Notes under the pieces: model-generated
What the model saw: the letters and a program-made list of their open reading frames with translations, nothing else
Told to the model about the DNA's origin: nothing
The model's database searches: none
DNA from: an uncultured Methanoregula sp.
GTDB lineage: Archaea > Halobacteriota > Methanomicrobia > Methanomicrobiales > Methanospirillaceae
NCBI RefSeq assembly: GCF_963677065.1
Contig: NZ_OY781872.1
Coordinates: forward strand, 1,173,419 to 1,237,418
Direction of reading: 5' to 3'
DNA: 64,000 nucleotides
Program-made: the position numbers and the translations under genes
Part shown: positions 17,752-25,843 of the stretch, in pieces
How the letters are laid out: each line of letters begins with the position of its first letter
How positions within the stretch are numbered: position 1 is the first letter of the stretch

Positions 17752-19152
17752 ATGAGATTTTTAATGAAATTCGGCGGAACATCCGTTGCCGATGCCCAGT
17801 GTATCCGGCGCGTTGTGGATATTCTCGAACAGTATCATAAAGCCGGTGACGAAGTGGCAGTCGTGGTCTCCGCCCAGCGGGGCGTGACCGACCAGCTCAT
17901 CGAGATTGCCGGAAATCTTCCCACGGCAAAGGACGATTCCGCCATAGCACCCCTGATCCAGGCCCTGAGCAAGCGGCACATGACCACCCTCGAAGGAGCA
18001 GCGCCAAGCCAGGTTGCCGTGGTAGGTGCAGAGCTGGAAGAGCGGCTCATCAGCCTCCAGAGCATCCTTTTTGCCATCTACAACCTGCGGGAACTCACTC
18101 CCCGCTCAAAGGATTATATCATCTCGTTCGGTGAGCGCCTGCTTGCCCCCATTGTCGGGGCTGCAATCCGGGAACGGGGCATTGCGTCAACGGTCCTGGA
18201 CGGGTGCGAAGCCGGGATCCTCACCACCGCCCAGCATGGCGAATCCACCTCGCTTCCCGAGAGCGACGAGCGGATCCAGCGCCGCGTAGGGCCGCTGCTT
18301 AAAAAAGAGATCCCGGTCATCATGGGATTCATGGGATGCACCCGCGAGGGAATCCTCACCACCCTTGGCCGGAGCGGCTCGGACTACTCGGCCTCCATCA
18401 TCGGCGCCGGTATCGATGCCGATGAGATCTGGATCTGGACCGATGTGGACGGGATCATGACCTGCGATCCCCGGGTCATCAACGATGCCCGCGTCATGCC
18501 ATCGCTCTCCTACCTGGAAGTCATGGAACTCTCGTACTTCGGGGCAAAAGTGATGCACCCCCGGTCCATCGAACCCGCGATGCGCAAGAACATCCTTGTC
18601 CGGGTCAAGAACACCTTCAACCCGACCCATCCCGGCACGGTAATCGTCAGGAACGGCCAGCGGGACAACCGGGTGGTAAAAGCCCTCACCTACATCGACA
18701 AGGTTGCCGCCATCAACATCAACGGGGCCCAGATGATCGGGAGGCCCGGCGTTGCAAAAGCGATCTTCACGATCCTTGCCGACCATGAAGTGAACGTGAT
18801 GATGATCTCACAGGGATCAAGCGAGGCGAACATCTCGTTAATCGTTGACGAGTCCCACCTGGCAGCAGCAGTTGCGGCCCTCTCCGATCTCATGAAACAG
18901 GGAGTTGTCCGGGAAGTCTCCCACAACCCCGATGTCTGTGCGGTCGCCGTGGTGGGAGCGGGTATGGCAGGCGCACCGGGAACCGGTGGCCGGATCTTCA
19001 CAGCTCTCGGCGCGGCCGAGATCAATGTGATGATGATCTCACAGGGATCAAGCGAGGCGAACATCTCGTTCGTGGTGCACCAGAACGACGGCCCCCGGGC
19101 GGTCCGCGTGCTGCATGATGAATTCCATCTCTCGGAGGCAAGCGATGAGTAA
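17752..19152 (+). CDS. lysC: Aspartate kinase
   Basis: A 466-residue aspartokinase making aspartyl phosphate for the lysine, threonine and methionine branches. N-terminal KFGGTSVADA is the family ATP-site motif; the kinase core continues with GRSGSDYSASIIG and ELSYFGAKVMHPR. Two C-terminal ACT domains (about residues 325-395 and 400-466) presumably give feedback control. Each carries the same 13-residue segment (VMMISQGSSEANI), encoded by a 44-bp exact DNA repeat. The stop overlaps the start of purM, so purM is probably co-translated. Confidence 0.94.
   Translation: MRFLMKFGGTSVADAQCIRRVVDILEQYHKAGDEVAVVVSAQRGVTDQLIEIAGNLPTAKDDSAIAPLIQALSKRHMTTLEGAAPSQVAVVGAELEERLISLQSILFAIYNLRELTPRSKDYIISFGERLLAPIVGAAIRERGIASTVLDGCEAGILTTAQHGESTSLPESDERIQRRVGPLLKKEIPVIMGFMGCTREGILTTLGRSGSDYSASIIGAGIDADEIWIWTDVDGIMTCDPRVINDARVMPSLSYLEVMELSYFGAKVMHPRSIEPAMRKNILVRVKNTFNPTHPGTVIVRNGQRDNRVVKALTYIDKVAAININGAQMIGRPGVAKAIFTILADHEVNVMMISQGSSEANISLIVDESHLAAAVAALSDLMKQGVVREVSHNPDVCAVAVVGAGMAGAPGTGGRIFTALGAAEINVMMISQGSSEANISFVVHQNDGPRAVRVLHDEFHLSEASDE
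18796..18839 (+). repeat. 44-bp exact direct repeat in lysC, copy 1
   Basis: Identical to 19027-19070, 231 bp downstream in the same frame; each copy encodes the ligand-binding part of one ACT domain. Confidence 0.9.
19027..19070 (+). repeat. 44-bp exact direct repeat in lysC, copy 2
   Basis: Second copy of the sequence at 18796-18839, identical at all synonymous positions. Confidence 0.9.
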
Positions 19153-20137
19153 CAATGCCTATGCGGCGGCGGGCGTGGATATCGATCTCGAAGCAACCGC
19201 GATCAAGTCGTTAATCAAGAACCTCTCCTTCAAACGGAAAGGTGCCGCCAGGATGATGGGATCGGTAGGTCACTTTGCCGGGCTCATCGATTTCGGCGAG
19301 ATGGCGCTCGCGCTTACCACGGACGGCGTGGGCACGAAGATGCTCGTTGCCGACCAGATGGGCGACTGGAGCACGGTCGGTATCGACTGCATAGCAATGA
19401 ACGTCAACGATCTCTATGTCATGAACGTGGAACCGGTGGCGTTTGTCGATTATATCGCAACCGACCAGCTCTCGATTGAGAAGATGGCCCAGATCGGGAT
19501 CGGGCTCAACGAAGGTGCAAAGCTGGCGAACATCGATATTGTGGGCGGGGAGACGGCCTCCCTCAAGGGCCTCGTGAACGGCCTCGACCTGGCCGGCACC
19601 TGCCTCGGGATGCAGAAGAAGGACAAGATCATTGCGGGCGACAAGATCAAACCGGGCGACACGATCATCGGGGTCTCGTCCACCGGCGTCCACAGCAACG
19701 GCCTCTCCCTTGCCCGCCGGGTTGTGGAGAAGTATGCGGGATATGACAAGAAGTTCAAAGGGAAGAAGACCTTCGGGCAGGAACTCCTCACTCCCACCCG
19801 GATCTACCACGAGAGCCTGTCGGTTGCCGCGTCCTGCACCGTGCACGGGATGTGCCATGTCACGGGAGGCGGACTCCTGAATTTCAAGCGGCTGAGCGAA
19901 TACGGGTTCCTGTTCGATACACCGATCACGCCCCCGGAGATCTTCAGCTGGATCCAGAAGGCGGGCGACATAGCCCCTGAAGAGATGTACCGCACCTTCA
20001 ACATGGGCATGGGTTACGCGTACGTTGTACCGAAGAAGAGCGTGCCCTGCGTGCTAGAGATGGTGAAAGGTGCGCAGGTTGTGGGCAAAGTCATCGAAGA
20101 ACCGGGCGCCTGGCTCGGAAAGATCGAGATAACGTGA
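19145..20137 (+). CDS. purM: Phosphoribosylformylglycinamidine cyclo-ligase (AIR synthetase)
   Basis: PurM, 330 residues, closes the imidazole ring to form AIR in purine synthesis using ATP. Recognised by TTDGVGTKMLVADQM, DCIAMNVNDLYVMNVEPVAFVDYIA, GGETASLKG and GVSSTGVHSNGLSLARRV. The ATG at 19145 (MSNNAYAAAGVDI) overlaps the last codons of lysC by 8 bp and fits the family N-terminus, which contains 'YAAAGVDI'; the frame is open further upstream, but that part is lysC sequence in another frame. Confidence 0.95.
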   Translation: MSNNAYAAAGVDIDLEATAIKSLIKNLSFKRKGAARMMGSVGHFAGLIDFGEMALALTTDGVGTKMLVADQMGDWSTVGIDCIAMNVNDLYVMNVEPVAFVDYIATDQLSIEKMAQIGIGLNEGAKLANIDIVGGETASLKGLVNGLDLAGTCLGMQKKDKIIAGDKIKPGDTIIGVSSTGVHSNGLSLARRVVEKYAGYDKKFKGKKTFGQELLTPTRIYHESLSVAASCTVHGMCHVTGGGLLNFKRLSEYGFLFDTPITPPEIFSWIQKAGDIAPEEMYRTFNMGMGYAYVVPKKSVPCVLEMVKGAQVVGKVIEEPGAWLGKIEIT

Positions 20138-20271
20138 AAGCATCAGCACAAGAGATGCAGAACCCCTTAAAAAATATTCTCCGGCTCGTGCTTCACGATC
20201 CGGATCCGATCCCGTTGTTTTTTCCGGAGTCTCCACGATCCGCGTGATCGGGATAGGTCCGGCTCCCGGTT

Positions 20272-20880
20272 TCAGATCCAGTACCTTTTCACGAAGAGCT
20301 CGTGCTCCCGGATGAACGGTGTCCCGAACCAGAGCACCGCGGGCACGATCACTGCACAGATGATCATGTTGCCGATGAACCAGACCGGGAAGAGCGGGAG
20401 CAGGTTCGGGAGATCGACAAGGCCGGCCGGCGCGAGCGAGAGGGTCCCCCAGATCGCCCCGGCAAGATTGTTCAGGATTATCCCAAAGACGATGAGGATC
20501 CCCATGTCGCGCCGGGTCCGGAGGGAGACATCCCCCCCAAGCAGCCGGAATGCAAGGAGCGGGATTGCGACCTGCAGAAGATCCGCAACCGACCAGACCA
20601 GGCTTGTCGTGGGGGAGAGGCCGCTTAAGACGCCCGCACCGATCCAGCAGCCGGCGTACGTTGCAATCGCACCCCAGAGGCCAAACCAGAGCGTTGTCAC
20701 GATCATCACGGCTACCACGAGGTACAGAAGCGATGTCCCGGGACCTGCACCAAAGGAGAATACCACGAACTTTGCAATCAGGGCATTTAAGCAGATGAGA
20801 AGGAAGAGCAGCGCAACCCGCAGGAAGAGCGGGACTGCGGCAGTCGCGTTTGCACCGGTACTGGAATCATATCCCGCCAT
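20272..20880 (-). CDS. Multi-pass membrane protein, ECF-S/MASE1-like
   Basis: A 202-residue protein with about six hydrophobic helices. The segment WFGLWGAIATYAGCWIGAGVL followed by VADLLQVAIPLLAF resembles membrane-embedded substrate-binding components of ECF transporters and MASE1 sensory domains; I cannot decide between them. No ECF ATPase gene is in the window. It is divergent to a histidine kinase gene (20974) with only 93 bp between, so a joint role in sensing is possible but unproven. Confidence 0.7.
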   Translation of the reverse strand: MAGYDSSTGANATAAVPLFLRVALLFLLICLNALIAKFVVFSFGAGPGTSLLYLVVAVMIVTTLWFGLWGAIATYAGCWIGAGVLSGLSPTTSLVWSVADLLQVAIPLLAFRLLGGDVSLRTRRDMGILIVFGIILNNLAGAIWGTLSLAPAGLVDLPNLLPLFPVWFIGNMIICAVIVPAVLWFGTPFIREHELFVKRYWI

Positions 20881-20973
20881 AACGTAACTACCATATCTTC
20901 CCGAATCGTATATGAGATCATCCGAAAGGATACGAGGGAGTGATCGAGCATATATCCTGACGTTTCCGGATCA

Positions 20974-21903
20974 TTGCGAAACTGGCTCTGCCGCCCGACC
21001 GTCCAGGCGCTGCTGGTCGCGGTGTTTCTTCTTGCCGTTCTTCTTCCCTACTGGTGGCTTGCGGTCCTCTGGTGCCGGGATGTCCTGCACACGGAAGACC
21101 AGCAGTTTGCGTTCATAACAACGACCTTCCTTCTCGTGATGGTCATCGCGGACAGCGCCTTCCTCACCCGGTACTACCAGGCAAAGCGGAAGCATGAGCT
21201 CTCCTGCATGACCGAAGAACTCCGGATCAGCGAGGAATCGCTCCGGATCACGGTCAAAAAACTGAACCTGCTCTCCAGCATCACCCGCCACGACATCCGG
21301 AACTATCTTGTCGGCATGAAGATTTACCTGGATCTCGCCCGGACAACCTCCGGTAACAGGGAGATGACGGAGGAATATCTTGCAAAGGAAGAGGAGATAG
21401 CCACCGCGATCGAACGCCAGCTGGACTTTTCCCGGGCATACGAGAGCCTCGGAGCCGCACATCCAAACTTCCAGGATCTTACCGCATGTATCGGGAGGGC
21501 GCAGGCCGGGCTCGATCTTGCCGGAACCCGGATAACCCTTGCCGGAATCCCCCGGGTCGAGATCTTTGCAGATCCCCTGCTCCAGAAAGTCTTCCACAAC
21601 CTCTTCGATAACTCGCTCCGGCATGCGGGCCGTGAGATGAATGCGATCACGATCGTCATTGCGGAAACGGAAGGCAGGCTCTGGATAACCTTCGAAGACA
21701 ACGGGTGCGGTATTCCCAAAAATCTGAAAGAGCGGATCTTCGAGCGGGGATATGGGATGAATACCGGATTCGGTCTCTTCCTGATCCGGGAGATCCTGGA
21801 TATCACCCGGATCACCATCAAAGAGACCGGGACATCTGGTGCCGGTGCCAGGTTCGAGATGACGGTACCGGCCGGTGCGTACCGGATCCTTCCGCAAAAG
21901 TGA
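20974..21903 (+). CDS. Membrane sensor histidine kinase
   Basis: A 309-residue histidine kinase with two N-terminal membrane helices (about residues 11-28 and 45-65) and almost no periplasmic loop or PAS domain. H-box SSITRHDIRNYL is near residue 102. The ATPase part has FADPLLQKVFHNLFDNSLRHA (N-box), EDNGCGIP (G1) and the unusual G2 string ERGYGMNTGFGLFLIREIL. The start is TTG at 20974 because an in-frame TGA lies just upstream and no ATG precedes the membrane helix. It shares H-box and C-terminus with three other kinases of this window; no response regulator is adjacent. Confidence 0.9.
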   Translation: MRNWLCRPTVQALLVAVFLLAVLLPYWWLAVLWCRDVLHTEDQQFAFITTTFLLVMVIADSAFLTRYYQAKRKHELSCMTEELRISEESLRITVKKLNLLSSITRHDIRNYLVGMKIYLDLARTTSGNREMTEEYLAKEEEIATAIERQLDFSRAYESLGAAHPNFQDLTACIGRAQAGLDLAGTRITLAGIPRVEIFADPLLQKVFHNLFDNSLRHAGREMNAITIVIAETEGRLWITFEDNGCGIPKNLKERIFERGYGMNTGFGLFLIREILDITRITIKETGTSGAGARFEMTVPAGAYRILPQK

Positions 21904-21971
21904 CCTGAACCGGACCGCTCCTGGAAAAACGATCACAAGTGCCCCCGGGGCAGGAAGAAAAGAAAATAGGT

Positions 21972-22475
21972 TCAGAGAGTGATTTCCCGGAACTGCTTGC
22001 CAAACACACCGCAGATCGGGCACTTGTCCGGGGCTTTTCCCATCTCGATGTTCCCGCAGACCGGGCAGAGGAATACCTTCTCTCTTGGGAGATCCGACCC
22101 GGACTTTACCGCAGCCAGCGCCTTCTTGTAAAGGCCGGCATGCACCTGCTCAGCTTTCATTGCAAACGTGAACGCGAGAAGTGCTTCGTTCTTCTTCTCG
22201 GCTTCGGCCTCCTTGACGAACGCGGGATACATGGATTCGAACTCATGGGTCTCCCCGGCTACGCTGGCTTCGAGGTTTGCCGCGGTGGGTCCGACCGCGG
22301 AGATGACTTTTAAGAGCTTCTTTGCATGGATAGCCTCGGCCTCGGATGCTGCCTTGTACAGGACTGCCACATTCTTGAATCCCTCTTCGGCAGCTTTCTC
22401 GGAAAACGCCTGGTATTTCCGGTTTGCCTGCGATTCGCCGGCAAACGCTTCCTTTGCATTCTCTATGGTTGCCAT
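21972..22475 (-). CDS. Rubrerythrin
   Basis: A rubrerythrin of 167 residues that reduces hydrogen peroxide with a di-iron centre. The ferritin-like domain carries the carboxylate ligands in FAGESQANRKY and EAEAIHAKK, and EKKNEALLAF with AEQVHAGLY; the C-terminal rubredoxin domain has CPVCG and CPICG. I start at ATG 22475 (MATIENAKEAFAGESQ) as in the family. An in-frame ATG at 22517 would add 14 residues with no counterpart that I know. It borders a run of redox genes. Confidence 0.93.
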   Translation of the reverse strand: MATIENAKEAFAGESQANRKYQAFSEKAAEEGFKNVAVLYKAASEAEAIHAKKLLKVISAVGPTAANLEASVAGETHEFESMYPAFVKEAEAEKKNEALLAFTFAMKAEQVHAGLYKKALAAVKSGSDLPREKVFLCPVCGNIEMGKAPDKCPICGVFGKQFREITL

Positions 22476-22673
22476 GAAGCTATGGTTAGGCGGGGGTGCT
22501 TCATAAACATTCTTCATGGGGCATTGCAGCGCCGTGTTTCTTCACGAGCGGCTGTCGGGGGCGACAATAATATACAATGCATAATATATATTGATCAACC
22601 GCACCTGGTTGCGTGGAAGGATACCGATTGGATTTATCCTCCCGCCATCCGTGCATCCCCAGACCTGATTATT

Positions 22674-23342
22674 ATGAAGAAGATGAAAGATCTGCCCATC
22701 CAGGACCGGCCGCGTGAAGTCATTGCAAGGAAAGGAGCCGGTGCCCTTTCGGACACCGAACTCATCGAGGCGATCATCGGCAGGGGAACAAAAAACCGGG
22801 ATGTCCGGACGCTCTCAAAGGAGATCTGCGTCCTCCTGCAGGAACAGAAGCCGGATCTGTGCTATGCGGATCTCCGGGCCATAGAAGGGGTAGGCCCGAC
22901 CCGGGCATCCCAGATCCTGGCCTGCTTTGAACTGGGCCGGCGCTACTTCACGCAGTCCGGGCCGGAGGGCCGGGTCACGAAACCCGAGGATGTCCTGCCG
23001 CTTGTGAAGAACCTCCGGGACAAACGGCAGGAGCATTTCGTCTGCATCACCCTCAACGGCGCCGGCGAGGTGCTGGGAAACCGGATTGTCACGGTCGGCC
23101 TCCTCAACCACAGTCTCGTCCACCCGCGTGAAGTCTTTGCCGATGCCATCGTGGACCGGGCCGCGTCCGTCATCTGCGTGCACAACCATCCCTCGGGATC
23201 GCTTGAGCCGAGCCCCCAGGACATCGCCATCACCACCCAGCTGAAGGAAGCCGGCCGGCTTGTCGGGATCCAGCTTGTTGATCACATCATTGTCACCCGG
23301 TCCGGGCACGTGAGCCTGCGGGAACGGGGACATATATCCTGA
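22674..23342 (+). CDS. RadC-like JAB-domain protein
   Basis: A 222-residue protein of the RadC (DUF2466) family. An N-terminal helix-hairpin-helix part (LRAIEGVGPTRASQIL) precedes the JAB metalloprotease-like domain with the zinc motif VHNHPSGSLEPSPQD, where both His and the Asp are present. The historical link of RadC to DNA repair is weak and the activity unknown. The frame is open far upstream but the conserved part starts at ATG 22674 (MKKMKDLPIQDRPREVIARKG). AT-rich sequence at 22568-22592 could be the promoter. RadC is mainly bacterial, although it occurs in some methanogens. Confidence 0.9.
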   Translation: MKKMKDLPIQDRPREVIARKGAGALSDTELIEAIIGRGTKNRDVRTLSKEICVLLQEQKPDLCYADLRAIEGVGPTRASQILACFELGRRYFTQSGPEGRVTKPEDVLPLVKNLRDKRQEHFVCITLNGAGEVLGNRIVTVGLLNHSLVHPREVFADAIVDRAASVICVHNHPSGSLEPSPQDIAITTQLKEAGRLVGIQLVDHIIVTRSGHVSLRERGHIS

Positions 23343-23434
23343 ACGCGGTTTCCGGTTTAAAAAAAGCCTTTCTCCCCGATTCCACAGGGTAACTGGAGAT
23401 TGCCGGAATACCCCCGGGGCTTTTTGGTACGCGA

Positions 23435-24037
23435 TCAGGACGGGCAGTCCTGAATAAGCGTTTTTCCCAGGGATAATCCCTTCTCATATGCAGCATCGAG
23501 AAGATCGCACCGGGCCGCTACGTCCAGTATCCTGTCCATATCATTGATGAGGAGCTCGTCGCTGTACGGGCAGTCGATGATATCGAAAAATGTACTGGCC
23601 GTCAGTTTGGCGCCAACAAAGACTTCCGGCACAGCCATACCCGAGATACAGATGAAGAGTCCTCTCCTCCACCCGATCCGGTCCTTGTCGACAAGCGGGG
23701 ATTTACGGAGATATTTTGCCATGTAGAAGACCTGGAATCTGTCCATGAACGATTTGAGTTTTCCGGGAATGCCCATGGTCATCACCGGCGTTGCAACAAT
23801 GATGCTGTCCGCGGATTTGATCTTCTCATACATGAGCTGCATGTCGTCGTCCATGATGCAGGTCTCGTGATCCCGGCAGAAGAACATCTCGTTGCAGGCC
23901 TCGAAATCGAGACCGGCAACCGCGATCTCCTCGACTGTGCACCCGGCATCCGCCGCTCCCCGGAGCGCCTGGCGCAGCAGGAGTGCGGTGTTCCCCTCTG
24001 TCAAGGGACTTCCAAGGATGCCGATTACCTTTACCAT
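23435..24037 (-). CDS. Flavodoxin-like NAD(P)H-dependent FMN reductase family protein
   Basis: A 200-residue flavodoxin-fold protein. GILGSPLTEGNTALLLRQAL at the N-terminus is the FMN phosphate loop, and ADSIIVATPVMTMGIPGKLKSFMDR is the second flavin contact. Where the related iron-sulfur flavoproteins have a compact four-cysteine motif, this one has ACNEMFFCRDHETC, with one cysteine missing, so it may bind no [4Fe-4S] cluster. It is divergent to the zinc ribbon gene at 24146; TATA-like sequence at 24045-24060 may drive it. Confidence 0.85.
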   Translation of the reverse strand: MVKVIGILGSPLTEGNTALLLRQALRGAADAGCTVEEIAVAGLDFEACNEMFFCRDHETCIMDDDMQLMYEKIKSADSIIVATPVMTMGIPGKLKSFMDRFQVFYMAKYLRKSPLVDKDRIGWRRGLFICISGMAVPEVFVGAKLTASTFFDIIDCPYSDELLINDMDRILDVAARCDLLDAAYEKGLSLGKTLIQDCPS

Positions 24038-24145
24038 AGTATACCATCAGGAAAAATATGCAATATAGTTTTGCAACCGCAAACGGGTCTGGACTCTCTG
24101 CCTGTCGGTGTGCATCAACACAACCCATATATATCTTTCAGGTGA

Positions 24146-24397
24146 ATGAGAAGTTTGGTGAGTCGTTTGACCGAACAGAAAACCTACAATGCCGGCGCAA
24201 AAGTCGGGCCGGGCAAATATGTGTGTATCGACTGCGGAAAGGAGCTCACGCTCGACAAGAGCGAGCAGGATCTCCGGAAGTGCCCGGCCTGCTCCTGCGA
24301 GGAGTACCAGTGCTTCCCGATGACTCACATCCGCCCCGACATCAAGACTCCGGAAGACGCCAAGCACCCGCCAAAACGCGGGAAGAGTCTCCAGTAA
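24146..24397 (+). CDS. Small zinc-ribbon/rubredoxin-like protein
   Basis: An 83-residue protein with VGPGKYVCIDCGKELTLD and CPACSCEEYQ: two CxxC pairs forming a zinc or iron site. I do not assign a function. A TATA element (CATATATATC, 24125-24134) lies directly before it. The family-like part starts at about residue 8 (LTEQKTYNAGAKV), so a TTG at 24167 could be the true start. It heads a run of redox genes. Confidence 0.75.
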   Translation: MRSLVSRLTEQKTYNAGAKVGPGKYVCIDCGKELTLDKSEQDLRKCPACSCEEYQCFPMTHIRPDIKTPEDAKHPPKRGKSLQ

Positions 24398-24515
24398 TCC
24401 CTTATTTTTCCAAATAAGCACCGCACCGCTGGCATGAATGCTGGTGCCGGAACCAGGCAGACGGTAAGAATCATTCCGGTTTTTGCGGGAACTGTTTCCC
24501 GCAGGCAGGAAAGAG

Positions 24516-24641
24516 ATGGTGAACGTATCCAAGGAAGGGCAGGTCTTCAAATGCGAGATCTGCGGAAATGTTGTTGTGGTCAAAGAGGCTGGCGGCGGCG
24601 AACTGATCTGCTGCGGCGAGCCCATGGTATTGGAGGATTGA
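24516..24641 (+). CDS. Desulforedoxin-type mini-protein
   Basis: A 41-residue protein beginning [18 protein letters not shown] and ending [14 protein letters not shown]. The spacing CxxC followed by adjacent CC is the desulforedoxin iron site (as in the N-terminal domain of desulfoferrodoxin), here as a stand-alone electron carrier. An upstream purine-rich sequence (GGAAAGAG) serves as ribosome-binding site. It lies 4 bp before the next gene (24646), so the two are surely co-expressed. Confidence 0.88.
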   Translation: MVNVSKEGQVFKCEICGNVVVVKEAGGGELICCGEPMVLED

Positions 24642-24645
24642 AATT

Positions 24646-25080
24646 ATGGCAGTAAAGAAACCAGTAGCAAAGAAATCAACCGTAACGAAACCCGCAGTAA
24701 AGAAGGCATCGGCAAAGAAGCCGGCCGTGAGTGCAGCAGCAGCCAAGGATCTCAAGGGCCTTGAGAAGAAGATCGGGAAAGTGCCGAAATTCTTCCGCGA
24801 GCTGACCACAAGGGAGCCCGAGATGTTTGAGCTGGTCATGCGCTTCGAGCAGCACATCTGGGACGATGGCAAGCTCTCGAAGAAGACCAAGAAGCTCATC
24901 GCGATTGCCATTGCTGCCGCCATGAGGGACCAGCATGCGGTCCGGGCCCAGCTGGCAGGAGCTGCAAACATAGGCGTGACGAAGGCTGAAGTGGAAGAGG
25001 CGCTCCGGGTCACCTTCCTGCTCTCGGGCATGCCGGCGTATGTGTACGGGAAAGCCCAGCTCGACGAAGTGATGAAGTAA
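24646..25080 (+). CDS. Carboxymuconolactone decarboxylase/AhpD-fold protein with Lys/Ala-rich tail
   Basis: A 144-residue protein. Residues 1-35 are low complexity with repeated KKPA/KKSA units, like a histone H1 tail. From about residue 40 the AhpD/carboxymuconolactone decarboxylase fold follows (KVPKFFRELTTREPEMF, KTKKLIAIAIAAAM, GVTKAEVEEALRV). The redox CxxC of true AhpD is replaced by MRDQHAVRAQ, so peroxidase reduction by Cys is unlikely. The basic tail might bind DNA or RNA, which is inference. It is sandwiched between the desulforedoxin and peroxiredoxin genes. Confidence 0.85.
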   Translation: MAVKKPVAKKSTVTKPAVKKASAKKPAVSAAAAKDLKGLEKKIGKVPKFFRELTTREPEMFELVMRFEQHIWDDGKLSKKTKKLIAIAIAAAMRDQHAVRAQLAGAANIGVTKAEVEEALRVTFLLSGMPAYVYGKAQLDEVMK

Positions 25081-25096
25081 GGTACCCGTGGTTCCT

Positions 25097-25741
25097 ATGG
25101 CGGAAGAATCCGGTATCAGTTTTCCGGTGCTGGGCGAGCCCGCACCGGAGTTTGAAGCGGAGACCACGCACGGGCCGCTGAAGCTTGCGGATCTGAAGGG
25201 AAAGTGGGTTGTCCTCTTCTCCCATCCCGCAGATTTCACACCGGTCTGCACAACGGAGTTCCTCGCGTTTGCCGCAATCAATGACGAACTCAAAAGCCTC
25301 AATGTCCAGCTTGTCGGTCTTTCGGTGGACAGCGTCTCGGCGCACCTGGCCTGGGTACATGCGATCAAGGAGAAGATGGGAGTCTCGATCCCGTTCCCGG
25401 TCATCGCCGACCTGAACATGAAGGTGGCAAAGAAGTACGGCATGATCCAGCCGGGCCAGAGCACCACGGCCGCTGTCCGGTGCGTCTTCTTCATCGATGA
25501 CAAGGGGATCATGCGGGCCATGATCTATTACCCGCTTTCAAACGGCCGGTTCATGCCCGAGATCATCCGGCTTGTAAAAGCGCTCCAGACCACCGACAAG
25601 TACAAGGTCTCGACACCCGCCAACTGGCAGCCGGGTGACAAGGTGGTTGTCCCGCCGCCCAAGACCGCTGCCGAGATGGAAAAGCGGCCTACCGAGGGGT
25701 ACGAGTGCAAAGACTGGTACCTCTGTTTCAAGAAGATCTGA
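25097..25741 (+). CDS. Peroxiredoxin (Prx6-type, archaeal)
   Basis: A 214-residue peroxiredoxin that reduces peroxides. The peroxidatic Cys is residue 51 in SHPADFTPVCTTEF. The long C-terminal arm and the final EGYECKDWYLCFKKI, with two cysteines, match archaeal Prx6-type enzymes where a C-terminal Cys resolves the disulfide. I prefer ATG 25097 (MAEESGISFPVLGEPAPEF) over the GTG at 25088. It follows the AhpD-fold gene by 16 bp, forming a peroxide-defence unit with the desulforedoxin. Confidence 0.94.
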   Translation: MAEESGISFPVLGEPAPEFEAETTHGPLKLADLKGKWVVLFSHPADFTPVCTTEFLAFAAINDELKSLNVQLVGLSVDSVSAHLAWVHAIKEKMGVSIPFPVIADLNMKVAKKYGMIQPGQSTTAAVRCVFFIDDKGIMRAMIYYPLSNGRFMPEIIRLVKALQTTDKYKVSTPANWQPGDKVVVPPPKTAAEMEKRPTEGYECKDWYLCFKKI

Positions 25742-25843
25742 ACGGGGCAACCATCCCGTTCCCTGTGTTCTCTTTTTTGTCTCTCTGTCACGGACGGATC
25801 GCTATCCAATCTTTTTTCATCCTGTCGGACAAAAGGAGATGTA

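Noticed and set aside
22326..22673. 5' extension of the RadC-like gene
   Set aside because: It overlaps the rubrerythrin gene and the promoter region; conserved sequence starts at 22674.
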